Source of the DNA: G963678445 sp963678445 | GTDB taxonomy: Bacteria > Hydrogenedentota > Hydrogenedentia > Hydrogenedentales > G963678445 | Direction of reading: 5' to 3' | NCBI GenBank assembly: GCA_963678445.1 | Contig: OY782877.1 | Span: forward strand, 1,364,001 to 1,428,000 | DNA: 64,000 nucleotides | Shown here: piece after piece, positions 8,823-18,479 of the stretch | How the letters are laid out: every line of letters starts with the position of its first letter | Position numbering within the stretch: position 1 is the first letter of the stretch | Program-made: the position numbers and the translations under genes | The notes under the pieces: model-generated | Databases searched by the model: none | The model's input: the letters and a program-made list of their open reading frames with translations, nothing else | What the model was told of the DNA's origin: nothing

Positions 8823-9605
8823 CTATTTTATCAGTTGCGCCTTCACAACAAAATCCAGACCGGGGAAGGTACTATCCAAAAAGGCATTCCCTTTGGAGTA
8901 GATAGCCCCTTGCGCACTCGTAGGACGCTCCGCATAACGCATATTGATTTTCTCCACAATGTCCATGCCTTCCACCACCTTGGCAAAAGGCGGGAAGCCC
9001 ATTTGATAGGTATCAAGCCGCGCATTATTACCCATGTTGATAAAAATCTGCGTGGTGCGCGTATTGGGGCCTGCAGCGGCAAAGCTTACATAGCCCTTCT
9101 TATTGCTCTGTTTCACAGGGTCATCTTTGATCCGTTTATTCATCCACCCTTTTGAAACTGCGGGATCACCGTTGATGCCAAATTGGATAACAAAACCGGG
9201 CACAGCACGGAAAAAACGACATTGGTCGTAGTACCCTTCTTTGACCAGGTCATAAAAGCGTTGCACACCCAAAGGAGCCCATTCTTTGTGGCATTCCATG
9301 ACGAACGCACCACCATGGGAACACTCGAATTTCACCTTAAACGTGTCCGGCGCTGTTTCCGGCCATGCCGTTGCCTCTTTTTCGGCAGCCGGGACGACAG
9401 GTTTCTTCTCTTCTTTTTTCTCTGCGGTTGCTTCTTTTGCAGCAGGACTCGCATCTGCTTTGGCCTGCGCCAACATCTCACGGGCATTTTCCGACGCTTT
9501 CTCACGCGCCTCCGTCACCCTGTCAGGTTGGAAGCACAGCGAAAAGAGTGCTAACCCACAAAGCCCCAAAAAAGCCAACGTCGTAATCATGATTTTCTTT
9601 TTCAT
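8823..9605 (-). CDS. Exported or membrane-anchored cyclophilin-type peptidyl-prolyl isomerase
   Basis: The 260-residue protein has a hydrophobic N-terminal signal/anchor (about 5-27), then a 55-residue Ala/Lys/Glu-rich linker, then a cyclophilin domain from about residue 90 (CRFFRAVPGFVIQFGINGDP, AAAGPNTRTTQIFINMGNN, FPPFAKVVEGMD). It should act on envelope proteins. The Cys near the end of the hydrophobic segment is not in a canonical lipobox, so an uncleaved anchor or type I signal is as likely as lipidation. The 59-bp gap to the cytoplasmic paralogue suggests co-transcription. ATG 9605 has AGAGGAAG upstream. Confidence 0.9.
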   Translation of the reverse strand: MKKKIMITTLAFLGLCGLALFSLCFQPDRVTEAREKASENAREMLAQAKADASPAAKEATAEKKEEKKPVVPAAEKEATAWPETAPDTFKVKFECSHGGAFVMECHKEWAPLGVQRFYDLVKEGYYDQCRFFRAVPGFVIQFGINGDPAVSKGWMNKRIKDDPVKQSNKKGYVSFAAAGPNTRTTQIFINMGNNARLDTYQMGFPPFAKVVEGMDIVEKINMRYAERPTSAQGAIYSKGNAFLDSTFPGLDFVVKAQLIK

Positions 9606-9673
9606 AAACTACATCTTCCTCTATTTCCCGTTCTACCTACAAAATTTGCACATCCGGCTGTTCCCGGAAACGT

Positions 9674-10843
9674 CTACGATTTGTCAGCGGCCGTACCGGT
9701 CGCCTGATTAATCTGCACGCGAAAACGGCAGGCATCCGAAACTACTTTTCCTGCCAAAACGTCTTGCTCATGAAAGACCGCCATCAGGATTTGTTTCGCC
9801 CCTCTCCGGTCATAATCATAGCATAGGTAAACTGTGCCATCAGGGGCTTGTACGCCGTCCGGATAGGACACCCTGCTCCGTTCATCCAAGAGCAGGCCCC
9901 CTTCCCAGGTTTTTCCGTCGTCCTTCGAAAGGAATGCGGTCAAATGCGAACGTCCTTTTTTACTGGGTGGGGCATGTTTCACCAAGAGTAAATTACCAGA
10001 GGCAAGGCGGCGAATAAAAAAACGGGCACTGGTCCCATGCGTAACCGTTTTAGAGCGTCTTCCACGCGTCCATGTTTTTCCGCGATCCGAGGAAAAGCTC
10101 TCGCCGATTCCATACCTCGTGCGCACCAACATCCACAGCCGACCATCCCGCAACTCGACGAGCATGTGTTCATCGAAGCTTCGATTGGGCACCCGTGCCT
10201 GCCCACGCAAAGTCCAGGTTTGGCCATGATCGAGGGAACAGATAACGTTTGAACCCCTTTCCTCCTTCACAAGTTGAAAGTAGCTTTCGTCACGGGGTTT
10301 CATATTCCATACCGCGGCAGGCAACAACCACTCCCCCGTGCTGAGCACCGTGGGTTTATTCATCATGATGCCGTTACATAAACGTCGCGGTTCGGTCCAA
10401 TCCGGCTGTACTGCATCTGGATTGCTGCTGCAGATTGCCCATACCCCGGCACGCCCGTCCCACCAATCCCAGGCCTGTGCCCAGAACAGCCAAACACGCC
10501 CATCCGGGTCCATCCATAGGCAGGGATCATAGGCACGGGTTTTTCCCGGCGGGTCGATAATCAGGAACGGTTCGGTCCAGGTAACACCATCATCATCGCT
10601 GCGGACCAACATTACATAATTATCCGGCCCTTCCTCCGGACCACCGCCATACCATGTGGCGAAAAGACGCCCCTGTCCTGTTCGAGCAATACCTGGAATC
10701 CCCTGAAAGCTACGCGTACTACCGGCATAGGTATCGCCAGGATTTTGCAGGACCGGCGGCGGATTCAATGCAGCGTCACTTTCGGCTGCTTGCGGTGAAG
10801 TTGCGACAGCACACAAACTGAGCAGACAAATAAACAGATACAT
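9674..10843 (-). CDS. Secreted sialidase-like (BNR/Asp-box) protein
   Basis: Predicted exported six-bladed sialidase-fold hydrolase of 389 residues. After a signal peptide (MYLFICLLSLCAVATSPQAAE) four Asp-boxes can be read: SDDDGVTWTE, SLDHGQTWTL, SSDRGKTWTR and SKDDGKTWEG. FQGIPGIARTGQGRLFATWYGG matches the region of the RIP motif. The open frame extends to 10927, but the ATG at 10843 is preferred because it begins the signal peptide and follows CAGGGAG. In PVC-type genomes such proteins are often annotated exo-alpha-sialidase; the true glycan is unknown. A terminator-like element separates it from the small gene upstream. Confidence 0.87.
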   Translation of the reverse strand: MYLFICLLSLCAVATSPQAAESDAALNPPPVLQNPGDTYAGSTRSFQGIPGIARTGQGRLFATWYGGGPEEGPDNYVMLVRSDDDGVTWTEPFLIIDPPGKTRAYDPCLWMDPDGRVWLFWAQAWDWWDGRAGVWAICSSNPDAVQPDWTEPRRLCNGIMMNKPTVLSTGEWLLPAAVWNMKPRDESYFQLVKEERGSNVICSLDHGQTWTLRGQARVPNRSFDEHMLVELRDGRLWMLVRTRYGIGESFSSDRGKTWTRGRRSKTVTHGTSARFFIRRLASGNLLLVKHAPPSKKGRSHLTAFLSKDDGKTWEGGLLLDERSRVSYPDGVQAPDGTVYLCYDYDRRGAKQILMAVFHEQDVLAGKVVSDACRFRVQINQATGTAADKS

Positions 10844-10876
10844 AGCAAAAACTCCCTGATGTCGACGGTGGCACCC

Positions 10877-10917
10877 AAAAAACAAGCCCGCCTTCCGAAA
10901 ATTTCCGGAAGACAGGC
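10877..10917 (-). terminator. Rho-independent terminator of the small DUF4177-like gene
   Basis: On the minus strand the sequence folds into a 12-bp stem (GCCTGTCTTCCG / CGGAAGGCGGGC, two G-T pairs) with a short AT-rich loop and then TTGTTTTTT. It lies between the small gene ending at 10947 and the sialidase start at 10843. Confidence 0.8.
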
Positions 10918-10946
10918 CGAAAAACACAAACTGTACTGTTTTCCGG

Positions 10947-11090
10947 TTATTTTTCTAAAATAACCAAGAAATCATTGTAGCTTTTTCCATGGTTCGCCGT
11001 GATCGACGACACCGTCCACCCATCTTGCAACAGGTCTTCCAAGCGTTCTTTCCCCGAACCATTCGATTCAATAATCAAAGAAGTTTGCAT
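10947..11090 (-). CDS. Small DUF4177-like protein
   Basis: A 47-residue protein, MQTSLIIESNGSGKERLEDL..., ending in NDFLVILEK. The pattern (a strand, GKERLEDLLQDGWTVSSI, then a hydrophobic strand ending in K) resembles the very small DUF4177 family, whose function is unknown. The frame is open to 11174, but the ATG at 11090 has an exceptionally strong GGAGGAGGAG ribosome-binding site, so the short form is preferred. It is monocistronic: a terminator follows at 10877-10917. Confidence 0.6.
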   Translation of the reverse strand: MQTSLIIESNGSGKERLEDLLQDGWTVSSITANHGKSYNDFLVILEK

Positions 11091-11336
11091 GTTCTCCTCC
11101 TCCTCCTGGACATAATCCAGAATTCTGCTTAATAACATTTTTCCCCGAGACGGTCCCATCCGCCTCCAGAACATTCGGGAATAATAGTAGCATGTTCGAG
11201 GGGTGGAGTAAAGTTTTTGTGAAGGCTTTTTTGTAGCATGTTAGCCCCTCTTGTCTGAAATAATTGTTTTTCTGCCGATGAAACGATAAAGTGTTTCACG
11301 GCATACTCATGCGATGTTTTATATAGGAGACGCGAC

Positions 11337-13148
11337 ATGTATAGATGGCTGTTCTTTGTGCTTTTGCTTTTATCCATTACGACGCTTGCGCCTGCCTCGA
11401 CAGTGCTTGTAGAGGCGGAATCGTTCCAGGAGTATGGCGGGTGGGTATTGGATCAGCAGAGCATGGACCAGATGGGTTCTCCTTATCTCATGGCGCATGG
11501 CATGGGGCGTCCAGTGACAGCTGCATCGACAGCAGTTACCTTTCCTGAAAAGGGTATGTATCACGTATGGGTGCGCACCCGCAACTGGCTTGCACCATGG
11601 AATCCGGAGGCCGCACCGGGGCGTTTTCGGCTTGCTCTCAATGGCAACATGTTGCACCCTGCTTTGGGAACCATCGGTGAAGACTGGCACTGGCAAGATG
11701 CGGGGGAGGTTGAAATTGAAAAGCTGCAGTGTGCCCTTACGTTGCATGATCTCACGGGCTTTAACGGGCGCTGTGACGCTGTCCTGTTTTCGTCCGAAAC
11801 AGGCCTTGTCCCTCCAGAGGAAAAGGAGGCGTTACGCACGTTTCGGGAAAAGCACACGGCGGATCCGCTTTGTGCGCCGATAACGCATTCTTTTGATTTC
11901 GTTGTTGTCGGGGGCGGCATGGCGGGTACGTGCGCCGCTATTTCGGCGGCACGTCTGGGCTTAAATGTCGCCTTGCTCCAGGACCGTCCTGTAATCGGTG
12001 GCAACAACAGCTCTGAGGTGCGTGTGCACTTGCAGGGAAAAATAAATCTACCTCCCTATCCTGCCTTGGGCAACCTGGTAAAAGAATTGGACTCAGGCTT
12101 TTCGGGAAACGCGCACCCGGCCTCTTACTATAATGACACGCGAAAATTAGATGTGGCCAAAGCGGAAAAGAACTTACATCTTTTCTTGAATACACGCGCT
12201 AATGGTGTCGAAATGACAGACGGTAAAATTGTGGCAGTGCTTGCACAGCGCACGAATAGTGGACAGAGACTGCGGTTTCTTGCCCCGCTTTTTGCCGATT
12301 GCACAGGCGATGGTGTACTGGGGTTCTTGGCGGGCGCCGATTATCGTATGGGGCGTGAAAGCCGCGATGAGACCGGTGAATCGCTTGCACCGGAAAAGGC
12401 CGATGCAATGACTATGGGGGCATCCGTGCAATGGTATGCAACTCGGTTGCAGGGAAAAGTGGCCTTCCCTGATTGCCCCTGGGCCCTCTCTTTCACCGAA
12501 TCGACATGCCAAAAAACGGTGTGGGGAGAATGGGACTGGGAAACAGGCATGGACAGGAATCAGGTTACTGATACGGAACGGGTGCGCGATCATGCGTTGC
12601 GCGTCATCTATGGCAACTGGTCCTTTCTCAAAAATCACAGCAAATATCGTCTACGCTATGCCCCCTATCATCTTGAATGGGTCGCTTATATTGCAGGCAA
12701 ACGTGAATCACGCCGCTTGCTCGGTGATGTCATTTTGCGAGAACAGGATATTGTGGAGGCGCGCGTCTTTCCCGACGCCTGCGTTACCACCACATGGACC
12801 ATCGATTTGCATTACCCGGAGCCTCAGAACAGTAAAGATTTCCCCGGTGAAGAATTTCGTTCGATCGCCAAGCATAAACGCATCGAACCTTATCCCATTC
12901 CCTACCGATGCCTTTACTCGCGTAATATTCCAAACCTGTTCATGGCTGGACGCGATATAAGTGTCACCCACGTAGCCCTGGGGACGGTTCGCGTCATGCG
13001 CACCTGCGGCATGATGGGAGAGGTCGTAGGAATGGCAGCCTCACTTTGTAACCAACAGCAATGCGAACCCCGCGCTATTTATGATAATCATTTACAAGCG
13101 TTGCAAACGCGTATGAGACAAGGGGTAGGAAAAACCCTTTTTGAGTAG
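11337..13148 (+). CDS. Exported FAD-dependent oxidoreductase with N-terminal lectin-like domain
   Basis: A 603-residue protein with a signal peptide (MYRWLFFVLLLLSITTLAPAS). Residues about 22-165 form a beta-rich carbohydrate-binding-like domain (VLVEAESFQEYGGWVLD, GMYHVWVRTRNW). The FAD_oxidored-type domain starts near 180 with the dinucleotide motif VVVGGGMAGTCAAISAARLG and ends with NLFMAGRDISVTHVALGT. Proteins of this type are abundant in glycan-degrading Planctomycetes, Lentisphaerae and Bacteroidetes. The substrate has not been assigned and is probably a sugar. ATG 11337 follows TAGGAGACG. It is convergent with the sensor kinase gene, 69 bp away, with no clear terminator between. Confidence 0.88.
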   Translation: MYRWLFFVLLLLSITTLAPASTVLVEAESFQEYGGWVLDQQSMDQMGSPYLMAHGMGRPVTAASTAVTFPEKGMYHVWVRTRNWLAPWNPEAAPGRFRLALNGNMLHPALGTIGEDWHWQDAGEVEIEKLQCALTLHDLTGFNGRCDAVLFSSETGLVPPEEKEALRTFREKHTADPLCAPITHSFDFVVVGGGMAGTCAAISAARLGLNVALLQDRPVIGGNNSSEVRVHLQGKINLPPYPALGNLVKELDSGFSGNAHPASYYNDTRKLDVAKAEKNLHLFLNTRANGVEMTDGKIVAVLAQRTNSGQRLRFLAPLFADCTGDGVLGFLAGADYRMGRESRDETGESLAPEKADAMTMGASVQWYATRLQGKVAFPDCPWALSFTESTCQKTVWGEWDWETGMDRNQVTDTERVRDHALRVIYGNWSFLKNHSKYRLRYAPYHLEWVAYIAGKRESRRLLGDVILREQDIVEARVFPDACVTTTWTIDLHYPEPQNSKDFPGEEFRSIAKHKRIEPYPIPYRCLYSRNIPNLFMAGRDISVTHVALGTVRVMRTCGMMGEVVGMAASLCNQQQCEPRAIYDNHLQALQTRMRQGVGKTLFE

Positions 13149-13217
13149 GTAGCATGAGGAGGATAGAAACCGCGAACTGGAGCAGCATTCACTTTTCAGT
13201 CTGCCTGTTTTTGCAAC

Positions 13218-16200
13218 CTATGGCGCAAGTTTTAGATCCTGGCTATTTCGTAATGCCTCGCCAATTTTCTCCCTTAAGATGCGGGCCGAATAGGGCTTCT
13301 GGATTACACCGGCCACATTTTTGTTTTGTATCCGCTTGGCAATTTCTTCTTCGCTATACCCGCTGGCGATGATTATGGGCACCTCTTGCGCAATACTCTG
13401 CAAGACTTGCAAGGTCTCCAGACCATCCATATGAGGCATGGTTAAATCCAGGACGACACAATCGATCTCAGGCGCATCTTCTGCTTTTTGCTGCATGGCG
13501 CGAAAAACAGAAATGGCCTCTTTCCCATCGCAAGCCAACACCACTTTAAATCCTACCGTCTGCAGGATCTCGGAAGCCACTTCACGCACCACTATTTCAT
13601 CATCGACCAGTAATATCGTCGGGCACTCTTGTGGCGAATAGATTTGCGGTTCTTCGGCAGTTACTGGGTCTGGTGTTGTCTCAGACTGGACGGAAATTGC
13701 TGGAAAATAGACTTCAAAAACCGTTCCCTCTCCCACGGTGCTGCGCACACGACCAGCACCATTGTGCGCATGCACAATGCCCTGCACGGCAGCCATACCC
13801 AAGCCTCGTCCCGTAAATTTCGTCGTGTAAAATGGTTCAAAAATTCGCGCCAGCATTTCGGCATTCATGCCACAGCCAGAGTCCTGCACCGTAAGTTGTA
13901 CATAATCCCCTGACGTCAATGCGCTATTCCCGAAAAATCCTTCTTTATCCAGCATTTCGCCAGAAATATAAGTGCGCGCCGTAGTGACGGTAATCTTCCC
14001 TGCATCTTCCCCAATTGCCTCCGCCGCATTGATAATCAGATTCATAATTACCTGATGAATCTGCGAGCGGTCGCCTTCTATACAGGGCAATGACTTGGCC
14101 AGGTGGAAACGTAGGTCTATCTTCTTTGAGACCGAGGCCTCCAACAGCCGACGTATCTCTTCTACAACTTCATTAACATGCACCTGCTCCACCACCACGC
14201 GCCCCTTTCCTGAATACGCAAGAATCTGGGTCACCAGTTCCGTGGCGCGCCACGCCGCCTTTTCCGCACGTCCAAAATACTCCACCACCTCATGGTCTGC
14301 GGCAATCTTGCTTAGTCCCAAATCTATATTCCCTATAATACCCACCAGCAAATTATTGAAATCATGCGCAATGCCGCCTGCCAACACCCCCAAACTTTCC
14401 AGTTTTTGGGCATGCTGCAAATTACGCTCCAACGACAGGCGTTCCGCCTCCGCAGCCTTACGCTCTGTCAGATCCTGATGAATCCCTACAATACGCACAG
14501 CCTGACCTAGCTCATCTCGCTCACAAACGCGCCCTTGGCAGAAGACCCATTTCCACTTCCCCGATTGGGTTCTCAGCCTATATTCATACTTCATTGAATC
14601 GCAGCGCCCTGTTTTCATATCCTCCAAAAGCGCGGACAGGCCTTCCTTATCCTCCGCATGCACCCGGCCCAGCCAATACGAGATATCCACGCGCTCATTT
14701 TTTGTTTTCGCAGGCAAATCCAACATGTTCAACCACATCGCGCTTACCGTTGCCTCTTGCGAGGGCACATGGTAGTCAAACATTCCTAATTGCGCGTTTT
14801 TGAGCGCCATCTCCAGCCGTTCCTCACTAATACGCAAGGCCCTCTCCACCTGTGCTCGTTCCAATGCGTTAGCAAAAAGTTCTGCAAGCACCCGCAATAG
14901 CAAAAAATCTCCGGCGTCCCAATGACGAATCTTCCGCGTCGCTTCGAAGCCTAAATAGCCCATTAGCCTTCCGCGGAAAAACATCGGCGACGCCATCAAA
15001 GAACAGATACCGTTATCCAACAAATGACGGCGCATCTCTTCCGAAATCTCCACCTGATTTTGAACGTCCAAGATACTTACATTCAGGTTGTTGCGCATGC
15101 GCAACATGAACCACTGCCTTACTCTGCCATTCACATCAAGCTTTTGATAGACCTGTTGTAGCGAGGGAATTCCCGGCGCACACCATTCACTTACGCTCGT
15201 AATGGTTCTTTCATCATCGGAAAACAAAAACAGACGGGCGCGATCCGCACCAGTGAGTTCCCCCGCTACCTGCAGGGCATACGTGATTTCCTGCAGAATA
15301 AGCGAGGCGTCGGCATTTACAAAATGGGAGGAAACATGGGATATTGCCTGCGCCGTTTCGATCCGGTGCTCCAGCTCACGTTCTATTTGTTTTAAATGGG
15401 TAATATCCACGTAGGAAACCAGGAGACGCTCATAGCGTTCCGAAGAACCCGGCGCTTTGCGCCATTCCACCACAATAGTACGCTTTTCCCCGTAGATAGT
15501 TTTCAGGGCGGTTTCTGCCTGGAAACGCGTCCCCCCCTGCAGCATGGCAAACATACCCGCCAATGCCGCTTTACGGGTTTCCCCTACAAAAAAACGGGTG
15601 TACTTTTCGTTCAATTCCACCAAAGAATTCACTTGAAACAATTCATAGGTTTTCGTATTGGCGTCTACTATTCGCACCAGCTTTATACACCCTATGGCGG
15701 ATTTAGGGTGCGTACGCAAAAAATTCTCCAGTCCCTTCCCATACTCCTCTCGCCACTGCATCAAACGATCGTAAACCGCCGAATAGTCCTCTTCGCATAG
15801 CGCCACCGGGGAATCCTGAAACAGACTTTGGTATCGACGGCGGTTTTCCTGTAACGCAACCTGTACGCGCTGATTTTCTTTGACCTCTTTTTTAAGCGCT
15901 GCATTTACCTCCCGGTATTCCCGGGTACGCGCCAGCACAGCACGGCGCAATCGCAGATTGAAAAAGAGCAAGCCCAAAGCGCATACGCCTACTACACTTG
16001 CCACCAGCAATAGCGCCACCGCAGCCTTCCATAGCCATACGTAGTTTTCTCCTGGCGTTGGCGGCGTGTACAGGAAAGCATCCAGTTCTCGCTCGGGCGC
16101 CATGCCCAGCGATACATACATTTGCGCAACCCGTGCCCAACGACTACGGTTCATGTGCCCGATCTCAATCAATTCCGGAAAAATCAGGCCGCGCATCGCT

Positions 16201-17042
16201 TCTGCCTCAAAATGCAGATGCGCTTCACTTTTTTTACAGCCATATTGTGCACGGAGGATCTGAATCACTTCATCCGGATGCGTCATGGCATACTGCCACC
16301 CGCGAAAACTGGCTTTACGAAATGCCGCCACACGCGCAGGATGGGCCGCTACTTCCCCTTGCGTGGTAAACAGACTGTCACCATACGAGTCGATCCCAAA
16401 AGAATACGGGTGTATTTCTACATAGCCAACCCCCTGCTGACGCAAAAAAAACGGCTCATTCGTTGAATAGCCGTTATATACATCCACCTGACCGCTTATG
16501 AGCGCCTGTATGTCATACGTCGTCTCTACGAGATTGACTTGCTCCTGCGCTACGTTCTCCCGACGGAGCATACTTAGTACCTCCGCCGCGCCCCAATCAC
16601 GTTCCATCATCACCCGCTTACCGACCAAATCCTGGGGTTTGGAAATCCCTGAATCCGTACGGGCCAGCAGCACACTGGGTGAGTGCTGAAAAATCGCCCC
16701 CAAGACAACTATAGGTTCCCCTTGGAGATAGCGCACCAACATTGCAGGCCCCGTTACCCCATACTGCGCCCTGTCCACCAGGATTTCCTCTATAACATCC
16801 TGCCCTGGCTGCGCTTGGCGAATCTCGACATCCAACCCTGCTTCCCGGTAATACCCCAACGCCTTCGCGGCATAGTATCCGGCAAATTGGAATTGGTGAC
16901 GCCAGCGCAATTGCAAGACGACCTTGTCCAGCTTTGCTACAGCAGACGGATTCACAGCCCAACTGGTGAGTGTAAGCACCCAAACGCCACAGACCATTCC
17001 AATCCATACCCGCACCCACAGTCTAGACTGACGTACTGCCAT
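13218..17042 (-). CDS. Hybrid sensor histidine kinase with NMT1/THI5-like periplasmic sensor domain
   Basis: A 1274-residue phosphorelay protein. Signal/TM segment at about 10-30; an NMT1/THI5-like solute-binding domain at about 40-290 (LQLRWRHQFQFAGYYAAKAL, GVTGPAMLVRYLQGEPIVVL); a TM helix near 336-360; a PAS domain; a GAF domain at about 565-730; a PAS_3 domain at about 745-870. The HisKA phospho-acceptor is His893 (GGIAHDFNNLL), followed by HATPase_c (NLIINAAEAIGE, DSGCGM, GRGLGMAAVQG). The C-terminal receiver has its phospho-acceptor at Asp1199 (VVLDLTMP). The THI5-like family binds thiamin-pyrimidine precursors or related small molecules, so the signal may be such a compound. No partner output regulator is adjacent. 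Confidence 0.92.
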   Translation of the reverse strand: MAVRQSRLWVRVWIGMVCGVWVLTLTSWAVNPSAVAKLDKVVLQLRWRHQFQFAGYYAAKALGYYREAGLDVEIRQAQPGQDVIEEILVDRAQYGVTGPAMLVRYLQGEPIVVLGAIFQHSPSVLLARTDSGISKPQDLVGKRVMMERDWGAAEVLSMLRRENVAQEQVNLVETTYDIQALISGQVDVYNGYSTNEPFFLRQQGVGYVEIHPYSFGIDSYGDSLFTTQGEVAAHPARVAAFRKASFRGWQYAMTHPDEVIQILRAQYGCKKSEAHLHFEAEAMRGLIFPELIEIGHMNRSRWARVAQMYVSLGMAPERELDAFLYTPPTPGENYVWLWKAAVALLLVASVVGVCALGLLFFNLRLRRAVLARTREYREVNAALKKEVKENQRVQVALQENRRRYQSLFQDSPVALCEEDYSAVYDRLMQWREEYGKGLENFLRTHPKSAIGCIKLVRIVDANTKTYELFQVNSLVELNEKYTRFFVGETRKAALAGMFAMLQGGTRFQAETALKTIYGEKRTIVVEWRKAPGSSERYERLLVSYVDITHLKQIERELEHRIETAQAISHVSSHFVNADASLILQEITYALQVAGELTGADRARLFLFSDDERTITSVSEWCAPGIPSLQQVYQKLDVNGRVRQWFMLRMRNNLNVSILDVQNQVEISEEMRRHLLDNGICSLMASPMFFRGRLMGYLGFEATRKIRHWDAGDFLLLRVLAELFANALERAQVERALRISEERLEMALKNAQLGMFDYHVPSQEATVSAMWLNMLDLPAKTKNERVDISYWLGRVHAEDKEGLSALLEDMKTGRCDSMKYEYRLRTQSGKWKWVFCQGRVCERDELGQAVRIVGIHQDLTERKAAEAERLSLERNLQHAQKLESLGVLAGGIAHDFNNLLVGIIGNIDLGLSKIAADHEVVEYFGRAEKAAWRATELVTQILAYSGKGRVVVEQVHVNEVVEEIRRLLEASVSKKIDLRFHLAKSLPCIEGDRSQIHQVIMNLIINAAEAIGEDAGKITVTTARTYISGEMLDKEGFFGNSALTSGDYVQLTVQDSGCGMNAEMLARIFEPFYTTKFTGRGLGMAAVQGIVHAHNGAGRVRSTVGEGTVFEVYFPAISVQSETTPDPVTAEEPQIYSPQECPTILLVDDEIVVREVASEILQTVGFKVVLACDGKEAISVFRAMQQKAEDAPEIDCVVLDLTMPHMDGLETLQVLQSIAQEVPIIIASGYSEEEIAKRIQNKNVAGVIQKPYSARILREKIGEALRNSQDLKLAP

Positions 17043-17369
17043 AATAGGTTTTCCCCCACCTCAATGTATCTCAGAAATCGGCTTCACAAGACACTTGCCT
17101 ATCTGCATTTTATGCTACATTTTAAATTATACAAAAAATTATGTCATTTTTCGAGTTTTATTTGATTATATATCCGACTATTTGGTGCAGCACTTGCTGA
17201 TATAGATAGCGCTCACCCATAGAATGCAATGGAGGTACGAGTATACCACTACCGGTGGTGGCCAGCGACCGCTAGCAAGGGGCAGCGCTACCGGCAATAT
17301 TTACGATCCTTGCCACCCCTGAACGAAACAAAACCTCGTTTTTATGACAACTTTTGCCGTATTCAGTCG
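17043..17369. other. Intergenic region with one repeat copy
   Basis: This 327-bp gap lies between the kinase start and the end of the next phosphoesterase gene. Its first 130 bp are AT-rich (runs such as TTTAAATTATACAAAAAATTATG) and probably carry the kinase promoter. The second half is the repeat copy at 17252-17369. No gene was seen. Confidence 0.5.
17252..17369 (+). repeat. Structured dispersed repeat, single divergent copy
   Basis: Plus-strand copy with the head GGTGGCCAGCGACC, an extra GC-rich segment (GGGGCAGCGCTACCGGC), the core GATCCTTGCCACCCCTGAACG, and the shared tail AACAAAACCTCGTTTTTATGACAACTTTT. It ends against the stop codon of the phosphoesterase gene at 17370. Confidence 0.65.
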
Positions 17370-18296
17370 TCAATAGATTTTTTGTCTTCTCCACTGATTG
17401 GCGGCGACATCCATCCAAACCAGTTCTTGCGAAACCCCGTTCGGCGTCACATGCAGTGCCAGATAGTGGAATATACGCGCCTCATCAGGCAGACGTGCGC
17501 TAAACGGCGCACCACCACCGGCCGTCAACGTGTAGCGCACCCCATCAATCACCTTGCTGGCGTAACCATGGATGTGCCCCATAAACACTTCATTCACCTG
17601 ATGGCGCGCCAGTAAGGCACGCAATGCCTTAGCGTTCCATGCAAAGCCACGGCGATCATCCGTAGCGATCTCCCGCTCAAAATACTTTGGCGGAATATGG
17701 AAAAAGACATACTTATACTTTGCCCCTGGCTTCGAAAGCTCCTGATCGAGAAATTTTAAATCCGCCCGACTTACACGCACCTGCTCACAGGCGTTAAAAC
17801 CCACAAAACGGCATGAACCATAGTCAAATGAAAAGCGCGTGTCTCCAAACAACCGTTTAAACGCGGCATAATTCCGCCGCTCCCCTCGATCGTGGTTACC
17901 CGGTATGCAAAACACCGGTACAGGCGCTACGGCTTCCAAAGCGGGAAGGTAGTTTTCCAGATACTCCTCTACTGTGCCCCCCCGAATCAGATCCCCCGTG
18001 TTGATAATAAACCGCGGCGTATCCTCCAGCGACTTTTCATGCACCGCCGTCGCCACTATCGTGTTATTGCGCGTATCGCCCAACACCACAAAGGTAAACG
18101 GTTCCTCGGTTTGCGCCGTATCCGACAGCTTCGCCAGCAGTGCTTCCTGCGTATACTGAGCGGCATAAGGATCGAGCTCGTTCAAATCACCCGGCGATGC
18201 CATCATCCACCAAACTGTGAAGCCTGCTGTTGCCAAAAGTATAAGAAACAACCCTACATAACGGAAATATGGTTTTATACGTGAAATAATATTCAT
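17370..18296 (-). CDS. Membrane-anchored metallophosphoesterase
   Basis: A 308-residue calcineurin-like phosphoesterase with one N-terminal membrane segment (about 12-34) and a periplasmic catalytic domain. Metal-ligand motifs in order are VVLGDTRNN, NTGDLIRGG, CIPGNHDRG, FFHIPPKY and MGHIHGYAS. Unlike the protein at 2674-4020 it lacks the Fn3-like domain and has only one TM helix. The start ATG 18296 has GGAAT upstream. It is preceded by a 183-bp gap in which nothing was recognised. The substrate is unknown. Confidence 0.87.
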   Translation of the reverse strand: MNIISRIKPYFRYVGLFLILLATAGFTVWWMMASPGDLNELDPYAAQYTQEALLAKLSDTAQTEEPFTFVVLGDTRNNTIVATAVHEKSLEDTPRFIINTGDLIRGGTVEEYLENYLPALEAVAPVPVFCIPGNHDRGERRNYAAFKRLFGDTRFSFDYGSCRFVGFNACEQVRVSRADLKFLDQELSKPGAKYKYVFFHIPPKYFEREIATDDRRGFAWNAKALRALLARHQVNEVFMGHIHGYASKVIDGVRYTLTAGGGAPFSARLPDEARIFHYLALHVTPNGVSQELVWMDVAANQWRRQKIY

Positions 18297-18479
18297 AGAT
18301 TCATTCCAAGTTGATATGCATTTCTATGAGAATACCGTCCAAGCGATTTCGCTGTTAAGTGTAGTCCATTTCCAACATAATTAAAAGGTATAGGGGAACG
18401 TTTGCCCACTTACCCTCAAAAAACACATGCCGATGTCACTCCCGCAAGTTCATGCATATGTCCACTATGACACTGCACG

